DNA of 64,000 nucleotides, from assembly GCF_002742645.2 (NCBI RefSeq), contig NZ_CP033875.1, positions 4,132,001 through 4,196,000 of the forward strand, in the 5' to 3' direction. Origin of the DNA: Caulobacter sp. FWC26. GTDB lineage: Bacteria > Pseudomonadota > Alphaproteobacteria > Caulobacterales > Caulobacteraceae. The stretch's first letter is position 1; each line of letters begins with the position of its first letter. The position numbers were made by a program, and so were the translations under genes. The notes below the pieces were generated by a model. It ran no database searches, was not told the DNA's origin, and saw only the letters and a program-made list of their open reading frames with translations. Shown here piece by piece: positions 1-9,459 of the stretch.

Positions 1-944
1 TCGACAACCCGCAGAACGAGGAAGAAGAAGCCCTCTACGCCGTGATGAAGAAGTACCTGGCCGAAAAGCCGGGCTTCTATTCGGCGATCCGCGCGGCCAT
101 CGGCGGCGTGTCGGAAGAGACCACCACGGGCGTCCACCGCCTGTACCACATGGCCCAGAAGGGCGAGCTGCCGTTCCCGGCCATCAACGTCAACGACAGC
201 GTCACCAAGTCCAAGTTCGACAACCTCTATGGCTGCCGTGAAAGCCTGGTCGACGCCATCCGTCGCGGCACCGACGTCATGCTGTCGGGCAAGGTCGCCG
301 TGGTCTGCGGCTATGGCGACGTGGGCAAGGGCTCGGCCGCCTCGCTGCGCCAAGGCGGCGCCCGCGTGATCGTCACCGAGATCGACCCGATCTGCGCCCT
401 GCAGGCGGCGATGGAAGGCTATGAGGTCCAGACCCTGGCCGACGTCGCCGACAAGGCCGACATCTTCGTGACGGCGACCGGCAACAAGGACGTCATCACG
501 CTGGACGACATGCGGAAGATGAAAAACAACGCCATCGTCTGCAACATCGGCCACTTCGACTCCGAAATTCAGATCGCCGCCCTGCGCAACTACAAGTGGG
601 ACGAGATCAAGCCGCAGGTCCACCACGTGGAATTCCCGGACGGCAAGAAGCTGATCGTGCTGTCGGAAGGCCGCCTCGTGAATTTGGGCAACGCCACCGG
701 CCACCCTTCGTTCGTCATGTCGGCCTCGTTCACCAACCAGACCCTGGCCCAGATCGAGCTGTGGACCAACAAGGCCAAGTACGAGAACCAGGTCTACACC
801 CTGCCCAAGCACCTGGATGAAAAGGTCGCGTTCCTGCACCTGGAAAAGCTCGGCGCGAAGCTGACCACGCTGCGCAAGGATCAGGCCGATTACATCGGCG
901 TTCCGGAGGCCGGCCCGTTCAAGCCGGATCACTACCGGTACTAA
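1..944 (+). CDS. ahcY: S-adenosyl-L-homocysteine hydrolase (3' part; gene begins upstream of the window)
   Basis: Cytosolic NAD-dependent enzyme that hydrolyses S-adenosylhomocysteine to adenosine and homocysteine, keeping the methyl cycle running. The reading frame is open from base 3 and 313 codons are visible before the TAA, so roughly the first third (substrate-domain N-terminus) lies outside the window. Visible family features are the TGVHRLY and [10 protein letters not shown] segments, the NAD-binding Rossmann motif CGYGDVGKG, the EIDP end of beta-strand 2, and the typical KPDHYRY C-terminus. A strong hairpin terminator follows at once, so this is the last gene of its transcript. Identification is very secure; only the start is missing. 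Confidence 0.97.
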   Translation, partial: DNPQNEEEEALYAVMKKYLAEKPGFYSAIRAAIGGVSEETTTGVHRLYHMAQKGELPFPAINVNDSVTKSKFDNLYGCRESLVDAIRRGTDVMLSGKVAVVCGYGDVGKGSAASLRQGGARVIVTEIDPICALQAAMEGYEVQTLADVADKADIFVTATGNKDVITLDDMRKMKNNAIVCNIGHFDSEIQIAALRNYKWDEIKPQVHHVEFPDGKKLIVLSEGRLVNLGNATGHPSFVMSASFTNQTLAQIELWTNKAKYENQVYTLPKHLDEKVAFLHLEKLGAKLTTLRKDQADYIGVPEAGPFKPDHYRY

Positions 945-973
945 GATCGGACGAAGTCTGAATTCCCATGGGG

Positions 974-1004
974 AAGGCCCGCCGCACGGCGGGCCTTTTT
1001 CTTT
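974..1004 (+). terminator. Rho-independent terminator of ahcY
   Basis: A perfect 10-bp GC-rich stem (974-983 with 988-997) closes on the tetraloop GCAC and is followed by a T-rich run to 1004. It lies 30 bases after the ahcY stop codon and before the next gene on the same strand, so it should separate the two transcripts. Confidence 0.9.
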
Positions 1005-1063
1005 TGGGGTCATAAGCGAAGACGCCCTATTCAAGCCCGCATTGCTCGGCTAATCGCTTTGCC

Positions 1064-1915
1064 ATGCCGCTAGCCTTGATCCTTTCCAGCCATGTCGCGG
1101 GCAGCCAGGTCGGCGCGACGGCCCAGGCCACCGCCCTGGCGCAGTTCAAGATCGACTCGATGGTGGTGCCGACCGTGCTGTTCGGCCGTCATCCGGGCTG
1201 GGGCATTCCCGGCGGCGCGCCGGTGCCGATCGAAGTGTTCGAGGGCATGCTGGACGGGATCGAAGCCAATGGCCTGTTCGGTCTCGTCGATCTCGTCATC
1301 ACCGGCTATTTCGCCACGGCCGCCCAGGCCCGCGCCGCAGCGCGGGTGATCGACGCGGTCCGGGAGTCGCCCCGTCCGAACGGCGCGGCCATGCGCCGCC
1401 CGACCATCGTCGTGGATCCCACCATGGGCGACGCCGGCAAAGGCCTCTACATACCGGCCGAAACCGCAGACGAAATCATCGCCGACCTGATCCCCCGCGC
1501 CGACGTGGTGGCCTGTAACTCCTGGGAGCTGCAGAAGCTGACCGGGACCGACGCTCGTGACCCTCAGTCGGCCATGCGCGCTGCGCGGCTGCTGGGCAAG
1601 ACGACGCTTGTCTCGTCGGTCCATCGCGGCGCCGAGATCGGCGCGGTGCTGGCCGACCGCAAGGAGGCCTGGCTGGCCGCTCACGCCAAGTCCGAACGCT
1701 CGCCCAACGGCACCGGCGACCTTCTGACCGCGCTCTACGCCGCGTCGATCCTGGAGGGCCAGACCTTCTCGTACGGCCTGGCCCGCGCCGTCGGCGGCGT
1801 GGCCGAGACGGTGACCGCCGCCAACATCTGGAACGCGCCCGAACTGCCGATCGTGGGCATGGGCGCGCGCATCAAGCAGACCTCGCCGACCGTTCGGATC
1901 GAACGGCTGGCCTAA
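1064..1915 (+). CDS. pdxY: Pyridoxal kinase (PdxY/PdxK, ribokinase-like family)
   Basis: Phosphorylates pyridoxal (and probably pyridoxine/pyridoxamine) with ATP in the vitamin B6 salvage pathway. The 283-residue length is typical. The N-terminus lacks the first turn of some family members but has the SSHVAGSQVG substrate segment. VVDPTMGD lies at about 116-123 and the anion-hole/catalytic motif NGTGD at 215-219, with Asp219 as the expected base. The start is the ATG at 1064, 60 bases after the ahcY terminator; no strong ribosome-binding site is visible. The next gene, a serine hydrolase, starts 18 bases downstream, so the two may be cotranscribed. Confidence 0.88.
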   Translation: MPLALILSSHVAGSQVGATAQATALAQFKIDSMVVPTVLFGRHPGWGIPGGAPVPIEVFEGMLDGIEANGLFGLVDLVITGYFATAAQARAAARVIDAVRESPRPNGAAMRRPTIVVDPTMGDAGKGLYIPAETADEIIADLIPRADVVACNSWELQKLTGTDARDPQSAMRAARLLGKTTLVSSVHRGAEIGAVLADRKEAWLAAHAKSERSPNGTGDLLTALYAASILEGQTFSYGLARAVGGVAETVTAANIWNAPELPIVGMGARIKQTSPTVRIERLA

Positions 1916-1933
1916 AGCCCCGCAGGCGCGACC

Positions 1934-3058
1934 ATGACCGACATCACCGGCTACTGCCCCGACCGCTTTTCGCGGGTGCGCGAGGTCTTCGAACAGAACT
2001 TCGCTGAAGGCGGCGAGCTGGGCGCGCGCTTTGCGTTCGCGATCGAGGGCGAGGTGGTGGTCGACCTGATGGGCGGCTTCGCCGACCGCAAGCGCGAGGT
2101 TCCGTTCGGTCCCGACACCCTGACCGCGCTGTTCTCGACCACCAAGGCGGTGGCGGCCCTGATGATCGCGCGCCTGGTCGATGAGGGCCGCCTGGCCTAC
2201 GACCAGCCCGTCGCGGATGTCTGGCCCGAGTTCGCGCAAGCGGGCAAGGCTGCGGTGACCGTCGAGCAGGCGCTGTCGCACCAGGCCGGCCTGTCGGGCT
2301 TCCCCGACGAGACCGATCCGGCCATCTGGTTCGATTGGGACGCCACCTGCGCCAAGCTGGCGGCCATGGCTCCGCTGTTTCCGATCGGCTCGGCCAGCGG
2401 CTACCACCCGGTGACCTACGGCTATCTGGCCGGCGAGATCTTCCGCCGCGTCGACGGCCGCACGATGGGAACGGCGCTGCGCGAGGACATCTGCGCCCCG
2501 CTGGGCCTGGATCTCTGGATCGGCCTGCCCGACAGCGAGCACGGCCGCGTCGCCGACCTGATGCGCCCCACGGCCATGCCCCAGTTCGGCGAGATCAACC
2601 CGGCGGTCGAAGCGGCCTTCTTCAAACCGTGGTCCTCGCCGGGCGGCAAGGGCGCGGCCGAATGGCGGCGCGTCGAGATCCCGTCGGCCAACGGCCACGC
2701 CACGGCACCCGCCCTCGCGCGGCTGATGGGCGCGATGGCCAATGGCGGAACGCTGGACGGTCGCTCGCTGATCACTCCCGCCGGGATCAAGGCCGCCACT
2801 GCTGAGCGCATCCGGGGCCGCGACCTTGTTCTGCCCTATGAGATCAGCTGGGGCGCGGGGTTCATGCGCAACGAGCCCAACTTCTATTACGGCCCGACCG
2901 CCGAGGCGTTCGGCCACTCCGGCTGGGGCGGCTCCTGCGCCTTTGCGGATCCGACGCGCGGCCTGTCGGGGGCCTATGTGATGAACAAGCAGGGCAACGC
3001 CCTGATCGGTGATCCCCGGTCGGTGCGCCTGATCGAGGCGGCGTACGCCTGCCTTTAG
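1934..3058 (+). CDS. Serine hydrolase of the beta-lactamase / class C-like esterase family (EstB type)
   Basis: A 374-residue protein with the penicillin-recognising serine hydrolase fold. The nucleophile motif S-T-T-K is at Ser68-Lys71, a Tyr-containing block (YHPVTYGYLAGE) is at about 157-168, and the third motif is HSGWGGS near the C-terminus instead of the KTG of true beta-lactamases. This pattern fits EstB-type esterases and related hydrolases better than antibiotic-degrading enzymes. No signal peptide is seen, so a cytosolic location is likely. The gene follows the pyridoxal kinase gene closely. Its stop codon overlaps the end of the convergent rarD gene by four bases. The natural substrate cannot be read from the sequence. 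Confidence 0.85.
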   Translation: MTDITGYCPDRFSRVREVFEQNFAEGGELGARFAFAIEGEVVVDLMGGFADRKREVPFGPDTLTALFSTTKAVAALMIARLVDEGRLAYDQPVADVWPEFAQAGKAAVTVEQALSHQAGLSGFPDETDPAIWFDWDATCAKLAAMAPLFPIGSASGYHPVTYGYLAGEIFRRVDGRTMGTALREDICAPLGLDLWIGLPDSEHGRVADLMRPTAMPQFGEINPAVEAAFFKPWSSPGGKGAAEWRRVEIPSANGHATAPALARLMGAMANGGTLDGRSLITPAGIKAATAERIRGRDLVLPYEISWGAGFMRNEPNFYYGPTAEAFGHSGWGGSCAFADPTRGLSGAYVMNKQGNALIGDPRSVRLIEAAYACL

Positions 3059-3957
3059 GCCGGAGCCAAGGCCTTGGCCTTGCGCCACGCGCCGTAGGCG
3101 AAGGTGGCCACACCCAGCCAGATGAACACGAACGACAGCGCCCGCAGCGGCGTGAACGGCTCGCCGAACGCCACGCCCAGCAGGAACTGGATCGTCGGCG
3201 CGATGAACTGCAGGAACCCGACCGCGCTGAGCGGCAGGCGGCGAGCCGACCAGGCGAACAGCGCCAGCGGAACCACGGTCGCAGGACCGGCCAGCGCCAG
3301 CAGCGTCGTGACGCCCGCCCCGCCGCCGAAATGGCCCTGACCGTTCGCCTGCAGGAACCAGACATAGGCCAGCGCTGGCAGCGCCAGATAGCCGCATTCG
3401 ATGAATAGGCCGGTCTGGGCGTCGGCCTTCACCTGTTTACGCAGGATGGCGTAGACGCAGAAGCTGAGAGCCAGGCCCAGCGAGACGATCGGCAGGTGAC
3501 CGAGCGCCACGGTCTGAATGGCCACGCCAACGGCGGCGAAGCCGATCGCAACCTTGCCCTCGGTGGACATCCGCTCGCGGAACAGCAGCGCCCCGGCGGC
3601 CATGTTCATCAGCGGGTTGATGTAATAGCCAAGGCTGGCCTCGATCACGTGTCCGGCGTTCACGGCAAAGACGTAGATCGTCCAGTTGCTGAAGATCGCC
3701 AGGGTCGACAGGGCCAGCACGCCCAGCGTCTTCGGTTGACGCAGCACCTCGGCCACTTGGCCCGCCTGCTTGGCGATCAACACGAGGCCCAGCGCCCACA
3801 GCACAGACCACAGCGAACGGTGAGCGATCATCTCCCAGGAGGTGACGCCCAACTTGGCCAGGAGGTGGAAATAGAGCGGCAGGAAACCCCAAAGCAGGTA
3901 GCAGCCGACGCCGGCGATATAGGCTGACCGGCTCTCGGCCGCAGAACTGGTAGGCAT
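3055..3957 (-). CDS. rarD: EamA-family transporter, RarD type
   Basis: A 300-residue inner-membrane protein with about ten hydrophobic segments arranged as two EamA/DMT repeats. RarD-type hallmarks are the early GVGCYLLWGFLPLYF segment, the EMIAHRSLWS stretch, and WTIYVFAVN about a third of the way in. RarD homologues are predicted drug/metabolite exporters; the substrate is not established. I start at the ATG at 3957, which gives the usual RarD N-terminus and has an AAAGG stretch upstream; an in-frame start 57 bases earlier would add a non-family extension. The gene converges on, and overlaps by four bases, the serine hydrolase gene. Confidence 0.85.
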   Translation of the reverse strand: MPTSSAAESRSAYIAGVGCYLLWGFLPLYFHLLAKLGVTSWEMIAHRSLWSVLWALGLVLIAKQAGQVAEVLRQPKTLGVLALSTLAIFSNWTIYVFAVNAGHVIEASLGYYINPLMNMAAGALLFRERMSTEGKVAIGFAAVGVAIQTVALGHLPIVSLGLALSFCVYAILRKQVKADAQTGLFIECGYLALPALAYVWFLQANGQGHFGGGAGVTTLLALAGPATVVPLALFAWSARRLPLSAVGFLQFIAPTIQFLLGVAFGEPFTPLRALSFVFIWLGVATFAYGAWRKAKALAPA

Positions 3958-4057
3958 GTGACCGAACCTTTCGGAAGGCTTCTCGCAAATAGGAAGCCCG
4001 CCGTCCGCCGACATCTTGCGGTGGTTCGGGAAAATCTGGACCCGGGCCCAGGAAATC

Positions 4058-4092
4058 CGTCGTCCTCCGCTCCGCTGGCGAAGGACGACGGG
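4058..4092. repeat. Intergenic palindrome (10-bp stem) downstream of asd
   Basis: The arms CCGTCGTCCT (4058-4067) and AGGACGACGG (4083-4092) are perfect reverse complements around a 15-base GC-rich loop. It sits between the ends of asd and the start region of rarD. It resembles the short palindromic repeats scattered between Caulobacter genes and may also help terminate asd transcription, though no clear U tract follows on the minus strand. Confidence 0.5.
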
Positions 4093-4102
4093 ATAGTCGT
4101 TC

Positions 4103-5131
4103 TTAAGCCAGAGCCTTGCGCTTCAGCAGACCCTTGTCGTGCAGAAGCTGGGCGATCTGCACCGCGTTCAGGGCCGCGCCCTTTCGCAGGTTGTCGGCGA
4201 CGCACCAGAAGGCCAGACCGTTCTCGACCGTCGGATCCTTGCGGATGCGCGAGATGTAGACCGGGAACTCGCCCTGCGACTCCTTGGGCGTGATGTAGCC
4301 GCCGTCCTCGCGCTTATCGACCACGACCACGCCGTCGGCCTCACGCAGGATCTCGCGGGCCTCGTCCTCGTCCAGCGGGGTCTCGAACTCGACGTTCACG
4401 GCCTCGGAGTGACCGACCATGACGGGCACGCGCACGCAGGTGGCGGTCAGCTTGATCGCCGGATCCAGGATCTTCTGGGTCTCGACGGCCATCTTCCACT
4501 CTTCCTTGGTGAAGCCGTCCTCCATGAAGACGTCGATGTGGGGGATGACGTTAAACGCGATCTGCTTGGTGAACTTCTTAGGCGGCGGCGCGCCCAGGAC
4601 GTAGACGCCCTTGGTCTGGTCCCACAGCTCGTCCATGCCTTCCTTGCCCGCGCCGGAGACCGACTGGTAGGTCGAGACGACCACCCGCTTGATCTTGGCC
4701 TCGTCGTGCAGAGGCTTCAGCGCCACGACCAGCTGCGCCGTCGAGCAGTTGGGGTTGGCGACGATGTTCTTCGGGATGCTGTTGACCGCCTGCGGGTTCA
4801 CCTCCGGCACCACCAGCGGCACGTCCGGGTCCATCCGGAAGTGGCTCGAGTTGTCGATGACGATCGGACCGGCCGCGCCAATCTTCTCGCCCCAGGCCTT
4901 GGAGATCGCGCCGCCGGCGCTCATCAGCACCAGGTCGACCTTGGAGAAATCGAACTGCTCCAGGTCCTCGCACTTGAGAATCTCGTTGCCGAACGAGACC
5001 TCGACGCCGATGGATTTACGGCTGGCGATCGCGTGCATCTTGTCTACCGGGAATTTGACTTCCTCGAGGATGTTGAACATCTCGCGGCCCACATTGCCCG
5101 TGGCGCCGACCACGGCGACCCGGTAACCCAT
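4103..5131 (-). CDS. asd: Aspartate-semialdehyde dehydrogenase
   Basis: Reduces beta-aspartyl phosphate to aspartate semialdehyde with NADPH, the branch point to lysine/diaminopimelate, threonine and methionine. At 342 residues it has the expected length. The N-terminal GATGNVGREM nucleotide-binding motif and the active-site motif NPNCSTAQ (Cys129) are both present. The ATG at 5131 is preceded by AGGAG at good spacing. It appears monocistronic, separated from the divergent penicillin-binding protein gene by about 250 bp. Confidence 0.96.
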   Translation of the reverse strand: MGYRVAVVGATGNVGREMFNILEEVKFPVDKMHAIASRKSIGVEVSFGNEILKCEDLEQFDFSKVDLVLMSAGGAISKAWGEKIGAAGPIVIDNSSHFRMDPDVPLVVPEVNPQAVNSIPKNIVANPNCSTAQLVVALKPLHDEAKIKRVVVSTYQSVSGAGKEGMDELWDQTKGVYVLGAPPPKKFTKQIAFNVIPHIDVFMEDGFTKEEWKMAVETQKILDPAIKLTATCVRVPVMVGHSEAVNVEFETPLDEDEAREILREADGVVVVDKREDGGYITPKESQGEFPVYISRIRKDPTVENGLAFWCVADNLRKGAALNAVQIAQLLHDKGLLKRKALA

Positions 5132-5381
5132 CGCGCTCTCCTGAAGACTGTCGCCCTGCGGACCTCGCGGGGCGCGGTTCCGTTACGCCTCATACCCCGC
5201 CGGCGCAAGCCGAGGGTTTCTGGCGGCCCTGACAGGGAAACGAAGGCCCGTCGGAGGCCGCCCGAAAACCGCCGCGTTCATGTCTCGTCAATCTTGTCGC
5301 GCGTTTTGTGGGCTTCGGCTAAACCGAACGCGCCCCCAAGGGGCGTGATCACGTCGTCTGCGCGGTAGGAACAATACGATC

Positions 5382-7343
5382 ATGGCGAACGGACCCTTCG
5401 GCGGGAATAAGCCGGCGAAGCCGCAGCGCACGCCGCTTCAGGCCCTGGTCTATTGGGGCTCGGTCGTCGGCGTCTGGGGCCTGATTTTCGTCGTCGCTTT
5501 CTTCGCGGTGTTCGCCAGCGACCTGCCGGACACGTCCAAGCTATACGACGTCAAGCGCCAGCCCTCGATCAACTATCTGGACCGCTCGGGCGCGCTGCTG
5601 GCGGTGCGCGGCAGCCAATACGCTCCGCCTGTCGATCTGGACGCCCTGCCGAAGTATGTGCCCGCCGCCTTTATCGCGATTGAGGATCGGCAGTTCTATC
5701 ACCACTTCGGCTTCAACCCCTGGGGCATCGTGCGGTCGCTGGCCTGGAACCTGACCCACGACGGCCCGCAACGGGGCGGCTCGACCATCACCCAGCAGCT
5801 GGCGCGAAACCTGTTCCTGAGCCCGGCCCAGAACTATCGCCGCAAGGCCCAGGAGCTGATCCTGGCCGTCTGGCTGGAGCTGAAGTTCTCCAAGAAGCAG
5901 ATCCTGGCCCTGTACATGAACCGGGTCTATTTCGGGGCCGGCGCCTATGGGATCGAAGCCGCCTCTCAGCGCTATTTCAACAAGCCCGCCAACCAGTTGA
6001 CCATCGGTGAGGCGGCTTTGCTGGCCGGCATGATGAAGGGCCCCGCCCGCTACTCGCCGGTGTCAGCCAAGGAACGCGCCGCCCGCCGCGCCACCATCGT
6101 TCTCGACGAGATGGTGCGCATCAAGGCGATCACCCCCGAGCAGCGCGACGAAGCGTTCCGCACGCCGGTGCAGGTGTCGGCCACGCTGGCCAACCAACGC
6201 GCGCAGTACTTCACCGACTATATCGACGCCCAGGTGCGCTCGCTGGTCGGCGAGCCCACCGAGGACCTCGTCGTCGAGACGACGCTGGACCTGCCGATCC
6301 AGGTCTCGGCCGAACGCGCCGTGAAGCTGGGCGTCGAGGGGCACATCAAGCAGGGCGTACAGCAAGCCGCTCTGGTCGCCATCGACGGCGAAGGTCGCAT
6401 CCGCGCCTATGTCGGCGGCGCGGACTACAACGAAAGCCAGTTTGATCGCGCGACGACCGCGCGACGTCAGGCAGGGTCGGCGTTCAAGCCCTTCGTCTAT
6501 CTGACCGCCATGGAAGCAGGCCGCACCCCCAATGTCATGGTGGTCGACGAGCCGGTGAAGATCGGCAACTGGGAGCCCAAGAACTACACCAACAAGTATC
6601 TGGGTCCGATCACCATGCAGACGGCCCTGGCGCAGTCGATCAACACCGTCGCCGCGCGCCTGGCCAACGAGGTCGGCACCAGCAATGTCGCCGCCACGGC
6701 GCGGCGCCTGGGGATCACAAGCAAGATCCAGCTGGACCCGTCCATGGCGCTGGGCGCCGTCGAGGTGTCCCCGATGGAGATGGCCCAGGCCTATGCGCCC
6801 TTCGCGAACGGCGGGTTCCTGGCCAAGGGCTATGGCATCGAGCGTATTCGCACCGCCAGCGGCAAGGTTCTTTACGACCACAGCGTCGACAAGCAGGCGC
6901 GGACGGCCGTGATCGGCTCCCCGGGCCTTCAGTACATGAACCAGATGATGCGCGAGGTCGTCACCTCGGGCACCGGGACCCGGGCGCGCGTCGGCGGCTA
7001 CGACATCGCCGGCAAGACCGGCACGACCAGCGACTACAAGGACGCCTGGTTCGTCGGCTACACCGGCGGCTTCGTCACGGCGGTGTGGACCGGCAAGGAC
7101 GACGCGACTCCGATGAAGCGCGTCACGGGCGGGGGCGCGCCGGCCGAGGTCTGGCGCACCTTCATGGCCGCCGCGCTCCCCCGGCTGAAGTCCACACCGA
7201 TCCCGGGCGGGGTGATCGAGCCGCCTCCGCCCCCGACCGAGGATCCGATTGGGGATCTGATGAACGCCGCGCCCGCGCCTGAGGGCCCCGCTGCGGAAAC
7301 GCCCGCAGGCGAGCCTCCGCCTGCGGATCAGCTCCCCTACTAG
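5382..7343 (+). CDS. mrcA: Penicillin-binding protein 1A (bifunctional class A PBP)
   Basis: Inner-membrane enzyme that polymerises lipid II (GT51 transglycosylase) and cross-links the peptides (transpeptidase). One N-terminal membrane anchor (about 22-46) is followed by the GT51 domain with catalytic Glu101 in EDRQFYHH and the GGSTITQQLARN block. The transpeptidase domain carries S366-x-x-K369, S419-I-N421 and K545-T-G. The C-terminus is a Pro/Glu-rich tail of about 40 residues. At 653 residues it is a short class A PBP, without the inserted OB domain of long PBP1A proteins. The start is the ATG at 5382 with GGTAGGAA upstream. It converges on the YgjP-type gene with a three-base gap. Confidence 0.93.
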   Translation: MANGPFGGNKPAKPQRTPLQALVYWGSVVGVWGLIFVVAFFAVFASDLPDTSKLYDVKRQPSINYLDRSGALLAVRGSQYAPPVDLDALPKYVPAAFIAIEDRQFYHHFGFNPWGIVRSLAWNLTHDGPQRGGSTITQQLARNLFLSPAQNYRRKAQELILAVWLELKFSKKQILALYMNRVYFGAGAYGIEAASQRYFNKPANQLTIGEAALLAGMMKGPARYSPVSAKERAARRATIVLDEMVRIKAITPEQRDEAFRTPVQVSATLANQRAQYFTDYIDAQVRSLVGEPTEDLVVETTLDLPIQVSAERAVKLGVEGHIKQGVQQAALVAIDGEGRIRAYVGGADYNESQFDRATTARRQAGSAFKPFVYLTAMEAGRTPNVMVVDEPVKIGNWEPKNYTNKYLGPITMQTALAQSINTVAARLANEVGTSNVAATARRLGITSKIQLDPSMALGAVEVSPMEMAQAYAPFANGGFLAKGYGIERIRTASGKVLYDHSVDKQARTAVIGSPGLQYMNQMMREVVTSGTGTRARVGGYDIAGKTGTTSDYKDAWFVGYTGGFVTAVWTGKDDATPMKRVTGGGAPAEVWRTFMAAALPRLKSTPIPGGVIEPPPPPTEDPIGDLMNAAPAPEGPAAETPAGEPPPADQLPY

Positions 7344-7346
7344 GGG

Positions 7347-8066
7347 TCAGGCGCCGATCGCGTGCAGCTCGGCCGCATGGGCGCGGAGCCACGCACGGTG
7401 GGGCGCGGGGTCGCCGACCAGCTGCTCGCAGAGCGCCCAGAAGCGCGGGCCATGATTGGCCTCGATCAGGTGGGCGCACTCGTGGGCGGCGACATAGTCG
7501 GCCACCGCCGCCGGGGCGAGGATCAGCCGCCAGCTGTAGCGGATCGCCGCCGGCGTCCGCGAGGTCGCAGGCCGACACGACCCCCATCGCGCCTTCGGAT
7601 CGGCGATGGCCACCGACGGCATGGGTCGCCCCAGGGCGGCGGCGTGGATCGCGGTGCGCGCCGTCAGCACCGTCAGAGCCTCGCGCTTGGCCAGGCGGAT
7701 GATCTTCAAGCCCCAGTTGGGATCGTCAGGCGCAACGATGCGGTCACCGTCGATCTTGGCGCGACCGGGACCGACCTCCAGCCGGTAAGGCCGATCGTTC
7801 AGCCGCAGCACGCCGCCGGGCGCAAGGCTCATGCGTTCGGGCAGCGCCGCCAGCTGCTTTGCGATCCAGCCCGCCTTCTCCTGGGCAAATGCGACGGCTT
7901 CGGTCAGACGGCGAGGACTGGGCGACAGGGCGACGATCTCGGACCTGGCCCGATCCACGCGCAAGGAGACCCGCCGCGCGCGGCCGTCGACTTTCAGCCG
8001 CACGGGCCAGCCGGCGACCTCCAGTCGATCACCATCTGAAAAGCGTTGGGCGGAACGCGCGAACAT
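7347..8066 (-). CDS. YgjP-type zinc metallopeptidase-like protein (DUF45, M48-related)
   Basis: A 239-residue cytosolic protein. The zinc motif HECAH is at 195-199, followed by NHGPRFW (third ligand region around His205), and the family marker RWGSC is at about 160-164. In YgjP relatives RWGSC is followed by a short turn and then a NWRLI strand. Here the turn is longer (PATSRTPAA) before YSWRLI, a small local difference. The family is widespread, and its activity is inferred from the fold and zinc motif. The ATG at 8066 is the natural start. The gene lies tail-to-tail with the PBP gene and downstream of the PHA depolymerase gene on the same strand, 48 bp away. Confidence 0.85.
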   Translation of the reverse strand: MFARSAQRFSDGDRLEVAGWPVRLKVDGRARRVSLRVDRARSEIVALSPSPRRLTEAVAFAQEKAGWIAKQLAALPERMSLAPGGVLRLNDRPYRLEVGPGRAKIDGDRIVAPDDPNWGLKIIRLAKREALTVLTARTAIHAAALGRPMPSVAIADPKARWGSCRPATSRTPAAIRYSWRLILAPAAVADYVAAHECAHLIEANHGPRFWALCEQLVGDPAPHRAWLRAHAAELHAIGA

Positions 8067-8114
8067 CGCCCCTAGATCGCTTGCCTGCGGTCGCGCCGCA
8101 AGTGCGCCCCTGCG

Positions 8115-9377
8115 TCACGCCTCTTCGGCGAAATGCGGGTCGCACTTGCGGATGAACTTGCGCACGCGCGGATAGATCTCTTCGCGGAACCGCCGACCGT
8201 TGAACACGCCGTAATGGCCGACGCTGGGCTGGACGTAATCGAGCTTCATATCGTCAGGAATATTCGGGCAGAGGCCGTGCGCCGCTTGGGTCTGGCCGAT
8301 GCCGGAGATGTCGTCGTTCTCGCCCTCGACCGTCATCAGGCCGATGTCGGTGATCGCCTCGGGCTTCACCCGCGTGCCGCGATGCACCAGTTCGCCTTTG
8401 GGCAGCAGGTACTGCTGGAACACGATATCAATCGTCTGGAGATAGAACTCCTCGGTCAGGTCCAGGACCGACAGATACTCGTCGTAGAACTCCAGGTGCT
8501 TGTCGGCGCTGTCGCCGTCGCCCTTCACGAGGTCGTTGAAGTAGCGGCGATGGGCCTCCTGGTGGCGCTCGGCGTTCATGCTCATGAAGCTGGCCAACTG
8601 GACGAAGCCTGGATAGACGCGCCGGCCCGCGCCGGGATAGGGCGGCGGCACGGTGTAGATCATGTTCGACTGGAACCAGGTGAACGGCTTTTCCTCTGCC
8701 AGCTGGTTGGTCACGGTCGGCGACAGGCGCGCATCGATCGGCGACCCCATGAAGGTCATGCTGGCCGGCCGCGAGGGGTGGTTCTGCTCGGCCATCAGGG
8801 CGGCGGCGGCCAGGACCGGCGGCCCGGGCTGACAGACCGCGACCACGTTCGGACGCGGCCCAAGCACCTCGAGCATCTGGATGACGTGGTCGATATAGTC
8901 GTGGAAGTCGAAGCGCCCCTCGAGGACCGAGACCTCGCGCGCATTGACCCAGTCGACGATGAACACGGCATGGTCGGGCAGAAAGGCCTCCAACGTGCCC
9001 CGCAGCAGCGTGGCGTAGTGGCCCGACAGGGGGGCGACGATCAGCACGGCCGGATCCAGCGAGAACTTCCCGGCCCGTCGCATGTCGGCCATGTCGCGGT
9101 CGAACTGGACGAGGCGCGCCCACGGGCTTTCCCAAACCACGGTAGGCCGCACGCGGACATCGACCTGGCCGACCTTGACCGTATTGATGTTCCAGTCGGG
9201 CTTGCCGTATCGGCGCGTGACATTGGCGAAGAGATCGGCGCCGGCGCGCGCACGGCGGCCGAGGTCGCTGTCAGCGGCCGGGTTCAGCGGCGATCCCCAG
9301 AAGTCCCGGGCCGCCAGCGCCGCAAGGCGCATCGGAGTGGAGGCGTAGTAGGCCGCCTCGTGCAGGGCGTAGAGCAT
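8115..9377 (-). CDS. phaZ: Intracellular polyhydroxyalkanoate depolymerase
   Basis: Mobilises stored polyhydroxybutyrate granules in the cytoplasm by cleaving the polyester. The 420-residue protein begins MLYALHEAAYYAS, the usual N-terminus of this family. It carries the lipase-box-like VCQPG at 181-185, with Cys182 as the predicted nucleophile, within an alpha/beta-hydrolase fold. The C-terminal YGVFNGRRFREEIYPRVR is also characteristic. I choose the ATG at 9377; a TTG 21 bases upstream is in frame but gives no family match and has no better ribosome-binding site. The gene is alone and transcribed away from the short gap before senC. Confidence 0.92.
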   Translation of the reverse strand: MLYALHEAAYYASTPMRLAALAARDFWGSPLNPAADSDLGRRARAGADLFANVTRRYGKPDWNINTVKVGQVDVRVRPTVVWESPWARLVQFDRDMADMRRAGKFSLDPAVLIVAPLSGHYATLLRGTLEAFLPDHAVFIVDWVNAREVSVLEGRFDFHDYIDHVIQMLEVLGPRPNVVAVCQPGPPVLAAAALMAEQNHPSRPASMTFMGSPIDARLSPTVTNQLAEEKPFTWFQSNMIYTVPPPYPGAGRRVYPGFVQLASFMSMNAERHQEAHRRYFNDLVKGDGDSADKHLEFYDEYLSVLDLTEEFYLQTIDIVFQQYLLPKGELVHRGTRVKPEAITDIGLMTVEGENDDISGIGQTQAAHGLCPNIPDDMKLDYVQPSVGHYGVFNGRRFREEIYPRVRKFIRKCDPHFAEEA

Positions 9378-9459
9378 GGCGCATCCGCGATATTGCAATG
9401 CAACATAACACGCCGAAGCCTAACAAAGTCCAGTCGCTCGCGAAATTTTGCCGATCGGC

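Noticed and set aside
1070..3397. Long 775-codon minus-strand frame across the kinase and esterase genes
   Set aside because: It is antisense to two clear genes, Arg/Gly/Ala-rich with no domain, a typical artefact of high GC codon bias.
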